Assembly (NCBI GenBank): GCA_033725935.1
Contig: MU867070.1
Location: 657,649-721,648 of the forward strand
DNA: 64,000 nucleotides
Direction: 5' to 3'
DNA from: Cladorrhinum sp. PSN259
Taxonomy: Eukaryota > Ascomycota > Sordariomycetes > Sordariales > Podosporaceae
The notes under the pieces were generated by a model, which was not told the origin of the DNA, searched no databases, and was given only the letters and a program-made list of their open reading frames with translations. Shown here one piece after another: positions 43,332 through 55,910 of this stretch. Each line of letters starts with the position of its first letter. Position 1 is the first letter of the stretch. The translations under genes were made by a program, and so were the position numbers.

Positions 43332-45564
43332 CTAGGGCTTAATCATCCACTCCTCACTCACTCCAACACTTCTGACTTTCAAGCCGCTATCACCCTTCGG
43401 GAACGGGTTAGTGGGCCAATAAGACCTCCAGGCGTTGCAGACATTGTTATGGATCGTCTTATCCGCAGTCGAAATCTGCTGCCTAAACTCATTCGGACGC
43501 TCCAGATACTGAACCGACAGTCCACCAGAGACGTGCCAGGCGATATGGCAGTGGAACAGCCAGGCGCCAGGATTGTCAGACTTGAAAGCAATCAGGAGCC
43601 ATCCCTTGGCGGGGAGCATGGTCACATCGCGACGGACTGGGTTGTTACCACGAAGGTTGGCAAGGTCAGAAGCCGAAAAGACGAAGCGCTGCTGGGAGGC
43701 CGGCTGGACGTCAGGAGAGCGGCCGAGGACCACAAAGTCGTGGCCGTGGAGATGCATGGGGTGGGGAAGGGCGAAGCCTCCATCGGGATCGTTCTCGATG
43801 AGCCAGTATGTCCACTGTCGTTACAACGTCAGTGATCTGCTACAGTCACGCCAGAGAAGAAGAAGTAGGAGCAACATACCTGATTAACCGCATTGACAGT
43901 AATAACATTGGCCTGAGGAGGGTAGCTGGTATTCTGCGACAGGACGTAGTCGACCGTCGGCTTTCCCCAGTCGACATCGATGGCGCTGCCGTTGACCTTC
44001 CAGACGAAAAGTGGGGTTCCTCCAAGGTCCAAGTGAACAGGGAGCGTGTTATCAGCCTTCTTGACAAAGTTGGTGACGGGAACAGTTCGCGTGACAACGG
44101 GGGTGAGGTTGGGCAAGTCCAGGCACTGGTGGTCGATGGGAGCAACACCGCGATTGGTAGGGGTACCGCCGGGGGCGCCGGCGTAGTGGAAGATTGCAGC
44201 AGGGCTGGGATTCAAAGAACCACCGCAGAACGCTTGCCCACCAAAAGTGACGTTGAACCAGTAGTTGCTAACTGACTTGTTGGCGTCGATTGTGACATCG
44301 TAGCGCTGGCCGACGGCGAGAAAGAGACTGTCGACTGTTTGCGCATTGACAGGAACCATGTCAGAAGCAATGACAGTCATGGTGTGGTTCTGGAGATTAA
44401 CCTGGAAGTGGTTCTCGGTCGACGTGTTGATGATACGAAGACGATGGCGCTTGCCGGGCGTCAGGGTGATGTTAGCCCACTGTCCAGCACCAGTGACGGG
44501 ATGCTTTGCAACGCCCTTGATGAGGACGTTGTCGCTGAATGGCGGGCCTGCATTCTTGGTAATCTCAACCAGCTCATCGGCAGTCCTGTAGTAGTAATCA
44601 GTGAGGGGGAGGACGCCGAGGTCAATGTCGTAGGGCAGGGAGGCAGGGCCGTTAACCACGATGGTGCCGACAACGCCGTTTCCGTATTGGGCAGAGAAGT
44701 GGGAGTGATACCAGCTGGTACCATACTGCTGCGCGCGGAACTTGTAGATTCTGGAGCCTCCGTTGGGTGGGATGGGGCAATCTGTTACGCCATTGGCACC
44801 GTCGTGCAAGTTGCTGCCCTTTTGGTGAAAGCCATGCCAGTGAATCGTGGTGCTATCATTAATATTAGAAACCGGTAGGCCAAAAGGTTGTATGTGAGGC
44901 ACTCACCCGTTGGTACGGAGATTGTTGATGACATTGACCTGGATGGTATCACCCCAGTTGGCCTCAATGGTAGGTCCTGATTGGTCCACGGTTAGTACAG
45001 CTAGAACTTGGCCAGACAGAGGCACTAGGAACAGTCGGGTAGAGACGGGATCGACGACGTACCGAGAATGTTGCCTGTTGAGGAACCAATATTAGTCGGA
45101 TGCACTAACAAGCACAAAAGCTGACTTATAACATACCGTTGACAAGCATCACTTTCCGTTTGACTACACCGTCAGGGCCGGTCCAGTTATCGACTTCGGT
45201 GAGAGTGAGAGTGTACTAGAGACATTGTGAGTAGCCGTACTTGATGAACTGGTGTATCAGTCCAGTAAGTAGGTAGGTTGCTTACGCTGCGAGTGGCTCC
45301 GGTGTTGGGGCCGTTAACTTCGTAATCGGTATTGATATTGAAAGTGCCCCAGCAAGCGCGGTTGCTGGCAGTGTGGCAGGAAGGAGGAGGCGCCAGAGCC
45401 TGTCTCGGCTCGATATGGGAATCTCTCCCCTCAATGGGGAGGGGCAAGAGGAGATCTCGGGTGTCGAGATCCCGCTGAACAGGAGTGATGGGCGGCGCGG
45501 CGAAGATGCCATGAGGAGCAAGAATGCCCATCACAAGCGCCGCAACGCCGATGAAGGACTTCAT
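43332..45564 (-). CDS. Laccase (ascomycete multicopper oxidase), secreted, 631 aa
   Basis: Oxidises phenols with reduction of O2 to water. Six exons: 45564-45286, 45215-45137, 45074-45063, 44976-44907, 44852-43880 and 43814-43332. The third is a 12-nt microexon needed to join VNG to PTIEANWGD through NILG. The N-terminus MKSFIGVAALVMGILAPHGIFA is a signal peptide; a propeptide with RDLDTRD and EPRQ follows. All four copper motifs are present: IHWHG (His151/153), WYHSH (196/198), HPMHLHGH (489-496) and HCHIAWH (559-565). The C-terminus has DSGL (613-616), the plug at which many ascomycete laccases are processed, followed by 15 residues ending EEWMIKP. Several Asn-x-Ser/Thr sites are seen. Phases add up exactly to 632 codons including stop. 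Confidence 0.96.
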
Positions 45565-48500
45565 GTTGAATTACTAAAGTGCCGTGAAACCAAGAGGAGC
45601 AGACCAGATGAATGAGGAGGTGAGGAATGTGAACTGTCAGGCTGTTGTGATGAAGCAAGAAATTCAATCATATCACGGATGGGTGTGAGGTTTATATAGA
45701 CAAAATATGCAGGTTCCAATATCAGCAGAAGACTTGGATGCTGTGATCAAAGCCATGGCGCTTGTTCGTTTTGACCATGCCAGACAAACCGCACGCTATG
45801 ATTTCCAAATTTGGAATTAACATCTCAATTTCTTGAGTCATCTCATGGATGGTATCCCGCTTGTTGCGGGGGTCCAAGAGCTGATGACCAGGTCGGAAAT
45901 TCCGAGAGCACCGGCACGGAGGAACGGGCACGCGGAAGGCACAGTTCTTGAGTGTGTAACATGGCGACTTCACCAACAGCACACCGCATTGGAATCATCT
46001 CCCTATGCCCCGGTCGAACTATTAGTTTGAGCTGCAAGTTGGGCACATCATGTTCAAGATGGTGTGAGAGAACGACGCTGCGCAATGCTTACTGCAGGAA
46101 CGGCAATGGTTCGAATTCTGACGAGAACTATCACTTGTTCCCCTCATACGGCAGTCACTTCGGGAAGGTCAAACCGCCATTGAGGCCCAGTAGCATCATA
46201 TGAAGGAGGAAACAAAAGCAGTAAGGGGAAACAGAGATGTCTCGTGTTCAACCTCAGCCGCCAAATCAGCTCAGGGGGCGTCCTAGGCGGCAGCTGCACT
46301 GATGTGCTCGCTTCCGTGTCAGGGGGACGGGACAAAGAAGCCAGGATTCGATAGTCTTGTGAATAACTGCATGCATCCCGAGGCAGGAATAGCAACATGT
46401 GCCGAGGTGGAGGGGAGGTTTAGCCCTCAGGGCACTTCCGAGTATGATATCTCCAGAAGCAGAAATATGGATAGGAAGTCAGAGCAGACTCAAGGGCAGT
46501 GAAGTATTGGCTTGGCTAAGCTGTGGCTACCATCAGGGTTGTGTACGACCGCACCGCTTTGAGCTACACCACAAAGTCCTTGCGCGCATGTGAGTATGTA
46601 AAAACGGGACGAGGTGTGGGATAGAGGCCCAAGAGATGCATATTCCGCCTCGCCCGCTGTAGCTGGGCGGCTGAAAGGGTGGAGAGGAAAGGGAAACACA
46701 AACCTCGTGATCCAGGGGTATGATCTTGGCAGGGGGAAATCGCTGGGTTGCAGTTCACCGTGCGGTAGATGAAGTGGAATCAGTCTGCTGGGTTTCTGTC
46801 TAAGGAGCCGTCAGACGAAAATGTGGATTTTCATATTATATTGTGTGTTGTGTGTCGTGTGTCATCCAGTATTCTCCCCCTTGAAGTTGCAAAGCGTGCG
46901 CTCTAGAAGCACTGCTTCCAAAACATGCGATGACAGACAGTGAAGCGGTACCAGTATTGACTAATAGACGGCCGGCATCTCCATATTTTCAGAGCAATGG
47001 TGTGAGAAGGAACAACAGCATGGTGGGCTAGCGTGACATTCTTGAGCGCCCTACCGTTCCATGTAGTATTATAGGTAAGCAGTGTTTGGATATTGGGAAT
47101 TCTCAGCGATGTTACGTTTCACGTTCCATTCTCTCCGAGAAGCTGCCAAACGCCATGTTGAATCCTGCCCTACCGGTAATGGTATTAATTTGGGATCCCG
47201 CTCGCCTCCCTATGCCTGGGACTGCCATTCATTGGCTGGTTTTCATTGCCGAAGGGAGAAGTGTCATTGGTGTGTCACGATTGTCATCCTTTCTTGAAAT
47301 TTGTGACCACCTCGTCTGAGATTACGGTGTAAGCAGAAGATAAGCTGATTTACTTGGACAGGATGCATCGAACCGAGAGGCACTAGGGTGCTTGGGGACC
47401 GATACTTGCTCAAGCGCAGCGCAAAAATGATGAAATGCAGAACGAAGGAGAAACTTTCTGAGGGGTAGAAAAACAGGACTAACCCAAAGGGCCCAACTTC
47501 CTGGCTTCAGAATGTGGAATAAACTTAGACCGAGTGCTAAGTGTCGAAAGTCGGACCCGGGCGGGAGCTGGATGTTGCCCGTAGTGCGGACTGTGGCACT
47601 ACCAAGGAGGCTCTAAGAGCTTGTGAGTGTAACTATGCGGCTGGGCCAGGCCATCGACGCCCAAATCAACAGTAGCGCCACTCAAGTGCGGAATGACGGG
47701 TCTCTGGTTGCCAGGACCAGAACCGAACCATGCATGGCTTGCAGGGGACGGTGAAGTGCTATGTACTGTCCCGGTTTTTGAGGGGTCACTTGTGATGACC
47801 CCTTCGGCTGCCGCACTTTGCACGGCTGTTACACTGCGGTATCGGTTCGGGTGAAGGAAATATAATTGGGCAAGTGATGACAGAAAGTAAGAACCATGCA
47901 GTGCAGCGTCCCTCCAATCTTATTGATCCCGCCTGTCCAATGATGTGAGGATCGAGAGGAATAGCCAGCGACTGAGAATCTGATCGGATTAAGACCGCTA
48001 TAAACTGGGGAGGTGGTCAGAAAGTTGCTGACTTGGCTAATAGCAAGAAAACATGTGCGAGATCGTACCACATCAAGCCACTCAGAACTTAGGAGGAAAA
48101 CGCGGGGGTACGGGTGGAATCTGGAGGGAAGTTGGTTCCGCGCCTGGGCGTCCTAACCACTATTGATCCAGGGTCGGTCCCGAGCCGTGTCAAGCTTCTA
48201 AATAAAGCCAGCGTAGTGTAGGTACTTGGCTCTTGGTCCTGCAAAGATGCTGACTTGGCCAAACTTGTCCCCTGTCGATCTGTTGTTTTTGTGGTTGAGG
48301 CTGCCGGCAGTCGGACTTTGTCTGACGAACTGCTCGCCAGAGTGGATCAACATTTGCATCGCGCGCGGCCCAACAGGCATACGCCTCCCGGAGGCCCATG
48401 ATTACTTGGCCTGTTATTGCTGATGTGGCGCTGGATCGGCGGGCCGAAAAGCGTTGAGGGCTTGAGGCACATGCACTACGTCGTTAAAAGCGGGGGTTTT

Positions 48501-51500
48501 CAGCTCGGAATCTTCCTTGGACCCCTGAAAGACAGAAGTAGTGTACATATTAGAGATAGATAAAGCATTAGGAGGCACGAATTGTTGGCAGCGGCAGTGG
48601 CAGTTGCGGTTTGGATGTCGGGTCGTATTGTGTTGGACTTTGCTGCATTCTCTTGTTGGATTGTGCGTGAGCAAATGGAACCCTTCTGGCCTCTTGCAGA
48701 GTTACAAGGTCGCCTTGGGATGCAACTCGTCTGATTGCGACATCGTGTTAGGAGGTAATATTGCAGATGCCATGGCGGATGACTCGGAGGTATCGGCATT
48801 TATTAGTTGGGCGCAAAGGACGGAACGGAAGGTTGCCGTGATCATCCAAGTTGTTCGCTCAGATTGATGAAGGGCAGTTGCACCCAGAATCCCTGCTCAC
48901 TCGCTGAGTAAAGGTGCAGAGATAAAAGGGTGGGGAGAGTGGGGTAAATCAGCAAGGGCTTCAACCATATCACCGTGGAGCTCACCATCTCCGCCAAAAA
49001 AAAAACACCTGTCAAACGATTCTCCCCTTTCACATCTACGGATGCACAATGATGTTGCCAAGGGCGTGGAGGGGCGCATGACAGACATGTTATTGGCCCT
49101 CTGAGACATTAGAAAATCTTGGCTTGATGTCTTACAGCTACCGATCGTATTCCGTCCCACGCCCCCGTGTTCTGTTCCGGGTTAACAGCCCACTTGGCAC
49201 TTCATGCAGATGAATCGGGATTAAGAAGTCGATATTATCAGGGCGACCCACGTGCTATTGATTGCTAGGCTGTCGGAACGCCCCGTAAATGGGAGCGATC
49301 GGCAACAAACCTCGTGCTCTCCTAGGCATTTTAGGGACGGCACGAGCGGCTGAGAACAGGCGTACTTCGTACCTGCACTTGCGAAATACGATTAAGGTAT
49401 CGGTTCGGTGGCATGTGCCTCTTGTTGTTTTCGAAGTTCCGACCACGAGGTGAAGGATAGGAATGAAGGAGATTAAGGAGGACTGCAGCACCACAGTTGG
49501 GCAAATAAAGAGGAGAAAGAACCTCGCCGCAGCCATCTCTCGAGTCGGTACCAAAAGATGGAAGAAAGGACAAATTATTGCGCCGTACAGCGCACGTGGA
49601 GACCCTGATCGACAGATTCCCTTACGCGCCACAAAATCGGCTAGGCTGCTGCACCGCGATGCGGAATACCCGCATGCTGCTGAATCTTGCTTTTCAGATC
49701 TGCCTGCGTCTAATAGTTGGAAATTGTAGGACGCATACATGCAAATCCTTGCCAATTAGGGAATATCGCACCCACCAAGTACGTGCTGTTAGTCATTTCT
49801 GGACACATTATTAATCTCAAAAATGCTACATCCCAGTTCCCTCGTCGCGCCGGTGTAGTCCACGGTGAGCTATTGACCGTGCCTGTTCTCTCGACAATAT
49901 CTCAAGCCAGTGGCACAGCAAGTATTAACGGCGAGCTGCCGCGCGGCAACCCATTTCAATATTTGTAGGCTCACCGGGCTCCTAACTCAGACTTTTGAAT
50001 CATTAGTCTGCTACCTGATCCTGGAACGAAGGTCGTTGAATTGAATTTCGAAGATGAGTGGCCCTCCGCTGTGTCAGAATCATCACTAATGGGTTTCAGC
50101 TACTTGGCATACCCATCAGATTTGATTAACGGCCCAATTTATGGATAGTTCATTGATCACTCTAGATTGTAACAACGTCGCGACTCTTGTTTAAGAATTC
50201 CTGTCAATGCAGTGTTGCATTTAAGATCCAGAATACATAGAACCAGCTGGTGTTGGGTAGCGTTGAAGCCACGAGAATGGGTGGTATCAATGGTTGATCA
50301 GGTTTCAGATCTACGATAGCCGATCGTTTTTAATATATGTTGATCCAATGAAGATTTACCGACGATAAATACCGAAATGTATCCAGAGAAGATATCTCCT
50401 TGGTACTGCGTCCCACTATCCAGTTGCATCTCAACTTTGGTTCACGGGCTTGCCCAATGCTCAATGTCACCACGCTAGGTGACGACGACCCAAAGAACTA
50501 CCCGATGGCAGTACATTTAAAACTGTGTCTGGGTCCTCCCTCCCACCTCTTACTAGTATGGCAATAACCACCCACTTTGGGAGCTGCATCCGAGTCAATT
50601 TACCAAAGCTGTGAATCGTGAACAGCTTCAACTATTCCCTCGATACTATCGGCCAAATGATGCGAAAGCCGGCTGTATGAGTTATGGCGGTATGAAGACA
50701 AATTGGATCCAACTCTACCTTATGCATTCGTCTGCACTACCTCAATCAATTAAGGTGACGTTTCAACACTTGGAGTGGCAGTGGTCTCGAGTCTTCCTGG
50801 TCGATGAAGGTGACTTCGGAGTCTGCATCTATCTTGCACGCTTCTACAATCACGAACTTTCAGCAATAATCTTGTTCGGTCAGATCTCCGAGGGTACTAG
50901 TATTCCCAGATTATTTCCCTTTTACAACGCAGGCCCCGGCTCAACGAAAGACCTGGCATTCCACACATTTACAGGGGGGACGGTATTAAAATCCAATGGA
51001 TATAGTATCTAACTAAGAGTGGCGGGAAATCGAGACGATAATTGAATCCTTTGAATTCAGTTGGCCAAATCATCGAATTCTCACCAATCATTGACCCTCG
51101 ACTTGAAGTGTACCCAGGGCACTCAAGTTCTGGAGAACGGAAGACATCATGCCAGGCGATGGCGGGAACATCAACTTTACATCACTCTACTGACCAAGGG
51201 AGTTTCCACGCTATGCGTGCGTCATCCTTCCTCATAAATATTTGGTTGGACGAGCCCGGAATCGATATTAGGATTTTCAGAAACTTTGACCGTCGCGAGC
51301 ACAGCGATTCTCTGTGTCTGGGCTTCTGAAATATTATGGTTTCTTTAAAAAGACAGTTGAATCTATGATCTAGAACTCGGTCGGTTGTCTTGTACTTATA
51401 ATGCACGTCCCAGGGAAATTCGTCCCCGAGTTGCGACCACCCCTTTCGGTGTGAGATTGAAACCCCTCACTCTCTTCAGGCACTACTCTATGTGGAACCA

Positions 51501-51599
51501 TCGCGGAGAAGGTTCATGAACATGACACCAACGCAAACCGACACTACCCGTCGATGGTGGGATATCAGAATCCCGGTGCTGCCGACACTGATTTAGGTA
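45565..51599. other. 6-kb gene-poor region
   Basis: After the laccase promoter I find no intact gene on either strand. Frames are short and most lack protein character. One plus-strand frame at 50611-51012 is open for 133 codons but I recognise nothing in it. The region probably consists of decayed genes or repeats: it precedes a kinase relic and looks AT-rich, especially 49950-51400. There is no tRNA or inverted terminal repeat that I can see. Confidence 0.45.
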
Positions 51600-51800
51600 G
51601 CATCGGCGTCGAGGGGGGTAGAAATGCATCCCATCCATCAGATGCTGGCACCCCGGTTATATTGACAGTGCTCACGAAGGCAAGTACCAAGTCTTGGACA
51701 GGGTCGGATATGGTCGTTATTCAACAGTTTGGCTGGTCAAGGATCTGTCCAAGGGAATGGAGACCTCGACATCGTCAAGAGCAAGTTCAATGAGGAAGGA
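51600..51800 (+). pseudogene. SRPK-type protein kinase fragment
   Basis: The plus strand reads GYIDSAHEGKYQVLDRVG followed by YGRYSTVWLVKDLSKG at about 51652-51765. This is the start of an SRPK-like Ser/Thr kinase domain: the HPG-Y leader, a KYQVL strand, the Gly-rich loop GYGRYSTVW and the strand leading to the catalytic Lys. After DLSKG the sequence loses similarity, and no HRD, DFG or activation segment is found. No ATG or exon structure can be built. It is a short relic of a kinase gene of a family that is often amplified in filamentous fungi. Confidence 0.65.
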
Positions 51801-52992
51801 AGGGTCGACATTGAGGACAAACGGGATAAGTCCGCCACTTGAGTTCGAAGGTTCCTGCCTGTTTTGGACCGAGAGGGAAGGGAAGAGAGGTATTGCCTCG
51901 CTTCTTCGGTTCATAAAGAAGATCAACCCGGCGAGATAATAATGTCTCTTTTTATAGATCTCTTTATCCGTCAAACGCTTTTGTGTCCAAATGTTTCATG
52001 CAACAATGATCTTTGTCTGTTTCATGCAGCAGCTGCCCCTCTCCAATCAATGGAACCCCACTTTTATCTTTTGTGTTCCCGCAACAATGCGAAATGTTTC
52101 TCAACAGTTGTTCGGCATAATACCAATCTCTCATTCAATGGTGAACGACCACAAAGATGAGCATACCTCTGATGCAAAAATTGAACTTTGCCTCCCACTG
52201 ACGTCACAGTTCGTCGGATAGTTTCTTAGACATTTTGATCCGATCTCGTCGGGGCCAGGTGGAGACATCGGGATCAACGTCTCGGCAGCGGCCCCGGGCT
52301 TGGTCGCCCCACACCGGCCGCCGCAGAGAATACGGGGCGCAGCCAATACCAGTTCTTCAAAGAGGGTGGTCGGGGAGGTTGCGGCCTGCAATGAACCGAG
52401 ATCTTGGACAGAACTGTTCCACACCGCGGCAGGGGGCCGCTAAACGTCGCAGAATAGGATTCTGTCCAGCAATTACCACCGACGGCCACAACCCGTGATT
52501 CCAGTTTCGATGCATGTTTCTGTAGTATTGAGCGTTTCCGTAGTATTGCGCTGGCGGCTGCATTGCTAGGCGCCCGTGTGCATCTTCATTCCGATAGGAT
52601 TCTCGAGCCCTTCCCCGAGCCCAGTGAAGAAACGGTTTCGATTGCCACGCAGCTTCCGGGCCCATTGGTCGGGGGGGCCGCCCGGATCTCAGTTCATCGC
52701 CATTGTTCATCATACAATGGTCCTTTCACTCGACCAAATACATATAGCTCGGTCTTTGTCTCTTCTGTCTCGAATTTCATCTCATCAGCAATCCAGTCAT
52801 TCAACACTTTCCTTGTTCATCACACAAAGGTTCGATCTTCGGGTCTCATTCTCTCCTTTCACCACTTTTGGTATTACAATCCTTTTCTTGGGCCGGCCCC
52901 TCGTCACACTCTCTTCAGAAACTTCAACTTCCACCTTCAAATCCAAACTACCAGTTTAATTACTTTTACTACAACACATACCATCCTTCAAA
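51801..52992. other. Relic DNA and promoter of the secreted-protein gene
   Basis: The first 400 nt show nothing. A GC-rich block follows at about 52220-52690, then a sharp change to a T/C-rich, G-poor strand from about 52700, which is the likely core promoter and 5' UTR of the gene at 52993. Frames open in this block on either strand are not supported by any motif. Confidence 0.4.
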
Positions 52993-53478
52993 ATGCAGAC
53001 TCAGTTCATCCTCGCTCTCCTCGCCGCCGCCGTCTCGGCCACCACCATCCCCGCCAATGTTCCCCGCCAGGGAGGTGTCAACCCCGCCGTCATTCCTCAG
53101 GACTTCGGCGTCAAGGCTGGTGTCCGCTCTACAGTCCAGCCCAGCGACTGCGTTGGTGCCAACGACAAGCTCATTCCTTGCGACTGCCCTCCTGCCCCCA
53201 ACGACCCAGACTTCCTTGCAAAGCTCTCTCAGGGCTTGTCCCAGGGGTTCTTCCCAGACCCCAGTGTCCCCATTCCCATCAGTCTGGCAGCCTTCAACAA
53301 TGCCGGCGACATGTCCGTTGCCACCCAGAAGCTCCGTGGTACTACCATGATCCAGGTCCTCCAGAGCTTGCGTGGACCCAAGGGGTCCGGATGCCCCGGT
53401 GTTGCTGCCCCAAACCTGGTCAAGCTTCAGCAGACCGGTTCGACCTCTGGTGGCAACGTTGGCAACGCCGGAAAGTAG
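52993..53478 (+). CDS. Small secreted protein, 161 aa
   Basis: The N-terminus MQTQFILALLAAAVSATTIP is a clear signal peptide, and VPRQGG after it may be a processing site. The mature part has four Cys (SDCVGANDKLIPCDCPPAP and GSGCPGVAAP), a Pro-rich stretch, and ends in Gly/Asn/Ser-rich sequence (TGSTSGGNVGNAGK). Codons are strongly C-ending, unlike the flanking DNA, which suggests high expression. Single exon; the ATG lies in good context (TTCAAAATGCAG). It resembles fungal small secreted proteins of unknown function. A role at the hypha surface is inference. Confidence 0.87.
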   Translation: MQTQFILALLAAAVSATTIPANVPRQGGVNPAVIPQDFGVKAGVRSTVQPSDCVGANDKLIPCDCPPAPNDPDFLAKLSQGLSQGFFPDPSVPIPISLAAFNNAGDMSVATQKLRGTTMIQVLQSLRGPKGSGCPGVAAPNLVKLQQTGSTSGGNVGNAGK

Positions 53479-55838
53479 TGAGTGGGCAGCGCCGACTTGA
53501 CACTCCTTTCATTCTTCCATTCTTTATCGGACTTTTACTTCTTCTTGGCCCTATTGCATAGGGACCGCACTATACTTCTTCAGTCATCGAGACGGTCAAT
53601 CCTTTTTTCTCGCAGATCTTTGGCTGCGCTTTACGATCTTTACCACAATTTCTGCATGGTACTTGGCGTTTTGATGGGGGTTGCATTATTTCGGTCGTTT
53701 TCACATCTTGGTAGAGCATCGCTTTCACAGACGGGTGGCATTTCTGGTAACTTTACTCTCTGGCTTCCATTCATCTCCTATCTCAGTACAGCAATTCAAT
53801 CATTCATATTCGTCATCGCCAACTTGTTCGTTCGGCGCATACAGTCCACTCTTTCACAGCTGCAAAATGACAGTCATTTATTTCACTCATTCGCCTATCG
53901 GACTACCATAGTGACTTTCTCGTCTCATCCCTCATTCTACCGTTCACCCTCTCGCAGGCCTCCAACTTCCGCGTCACTCATTCATCATCGTGCTGAATCT
54001 TGAGGAGACAGCCCTCTCATTCATTTTCAGGGCTCCGAGCTCAATCAACCGTTTTTTTCATCACTAAAACTAATTATTAATCATATTTTCGGTTTTCGTC
54101 ACCGACAGCCAGTCTTTATTATCTAGCATTCAACAACACGCTCGTTCTATAATTTCTATCTTCATTCATTTTATTTTTCACTTCTCACCCATTCGTTCAA
54201 ATACATTTACAACTTCCATTCACTCCCTCAAGATCAGCCGGCTTTTAATCGTCATTCATTGGCTTCTCAACCTCAGCACACATAATAATTCCAATTCATT
54301 CATTCATCTTCAACGTGCTTGGAGCTCTCAACACAGCCGCAACCCAGTCGTTCACTTTTAACTTTTAATCATTCATTCAGAAATCTTTAGCAGCCTGATG
54401 AATACTGCATACACCACTTTCTTTCCGACTAACTTTTGAGCCACTTATTTCAACATTCACAGAGCATATACATTCATTTTACACGCCTTTTGAGGAGGGG
54501 GATCCACTACTTTCATTACAACAGGGGTATATAGAAATATTCATGCGGAGGAGTTACTGAAAGGGCCAAGGAGAGTAGAGAAGTAAGGGAATTGCCGGGA
54601 TACACGATAGACTAGATGCAGAATACGGAATTACGAAGCAACATGAAGGGTAATAGGGTATAGAGCATAGTATCAAGCAATATAGAGCATACGCATGGTT
54701 TTCTTTTGCACTTGAGAGCGATGATTGGTTGCCATTGAACAAGAATGGTTTTATTTCTGCGCCGTAATTTGAGTGGCTCGCGCGCATGTTCGCACGGGTA
54801 GCGTGTCTGACTGTGAAGCGAAAATTTGTGAAAAAAGGATTTTCTGCGTCCTCCTATATCTGGCCCTCAAGTTACATCGCAAATGAGGCTCTTAATGAAT
54901 CATTTTGCAAGCAACCTAACCTCATCACTGTCAACCTCTACGGGCGAGGTAATGTGACAGCATTCTTGGCCTGCACCGAGCGGTTTCAGATCCTAAACAT
55001 TCAAACAATGTCACTGGCGCTTCAACAGCTTGGAGTTATGCGGTACGCGAGCAAAGACGTGGATGGCTGGTTCCATGGCACCCCCGAATGCGGAGCTTTT
55101 AAGACCTGCCAATGGAAGCGAAGAGAAAACTTGGATGCGCGACAACCCAATCATGAGAAGCACGGGAAGTTGCCAGACTTTTGATTTGCTGGGTTTTGCA
55201 TTGGTAAAGAGCATCGGTGCGCTAGTGACTGTTGTCAATTGGGTGCCGGAGTTTTCCATGTTCAGTTGGCAGAAAGCGGCCGCGTTCGAGGCTGCTGCCG
55301 GGCGATGAGAAAGGGGCGGTCGGATGCACTGGGAGACTCGAGGGAGTAGTGATATCCCTGTTACCTGTTTGGCGGACGAAGTATTTGGAAGCAGTGGGAT
55401 AAAAGCCGTTGGAGGTGAGAGATCTTTGACTTGAGGGCCAGTCACGAATCGCCGATATACAGTATTTTAGTTGTTCACGGTTCTTGGTGATTACCTACCT
55501 ACAAGATGAAGCAATGGCAATGTTCCCACGCTTGCATTCATGGTGTGATGACTTCTTGAACCACCAACAATTGTCAAATCGTTTGGTAACAGCGCGCTTT
55601 TGAAAAAGTAATAATAATAAAATAATTAAAATAAAAGAAAAGCCTATGGTTTTGTTGTGCTTCTTTCTCGCCATATTGCCGGCTGATATCACCCATCGTC
55701 ACAGTTTTCATCCCTTAATCCAACCCCCTCCGTTTTCTGCATACAACATTGAACAAAATCTCGAAAGCATCCTTCTTGTGCATTCCTTATCGAATATTCA
55801 AGCGCTAATTTCGGCTCTCAAAAATATCAAAGTCACAA
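53479..55838. other. G-poor CATT-rich 3' region, then empty spacer
   Basis: From the stop codon to about 54520 the plus strand is T/C-rich and G-poor with many CATTCATT and TTCATTCA clusters (for example 54290-54310, 54365-54385). It could be a long 3' UTR or a separate non-coding transcript. From about 54540 the strand bias is lost. No gene is convincing to 55838. Confidence 0.5.
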
Positions 55839-55910
55839 GCGGCCATGGTGTAGTGGTTAGCATTATTGCCTTCCAAGCAATAGAGTCGGGTTCGATTCCC
55901 GATGGTCGCA
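55839..55910 (+). tRNA. tRNA-Gly (anticodon TCC)
   Basis: A 72-nt cloverleaf: acceptor GCGGCCA paired with TGGTCGC (one G-T) plus discriminator A. The D-arm is TGGTGTAGTGGTTA. The anticodon stem ATTGC/GCAAT encloses CTTCCAA with anticodon TCC. The T-arm is CGGG-TTCGATT-CCCG. There is no intron. T-rich sequence (TTTCTTTTTC) follows at once as a pol III terminator. Confidence 0.97.

Noticed and set aside
44339..44878. 179-codon plus-strand frame
   Set aside because: Antisense of laccase exon 5.
48541..48867. 108-codon plus-strand frame
   Set aside because: Contains no motif that I recognise and overlaps other equally long random frames.
50611..51012. 133-codon plus-strand frame in the gene-poor region
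   Set aside because: Begins without an ATG, has no recognised motif, and sits in DNA that appears decayed.
52563..53561. Plus-strand frame of 332 codons across the secreted-protein gene
   Set aside because: Runs out of frame over the gene at 52993, which has a clear signal peptide and codon bias.
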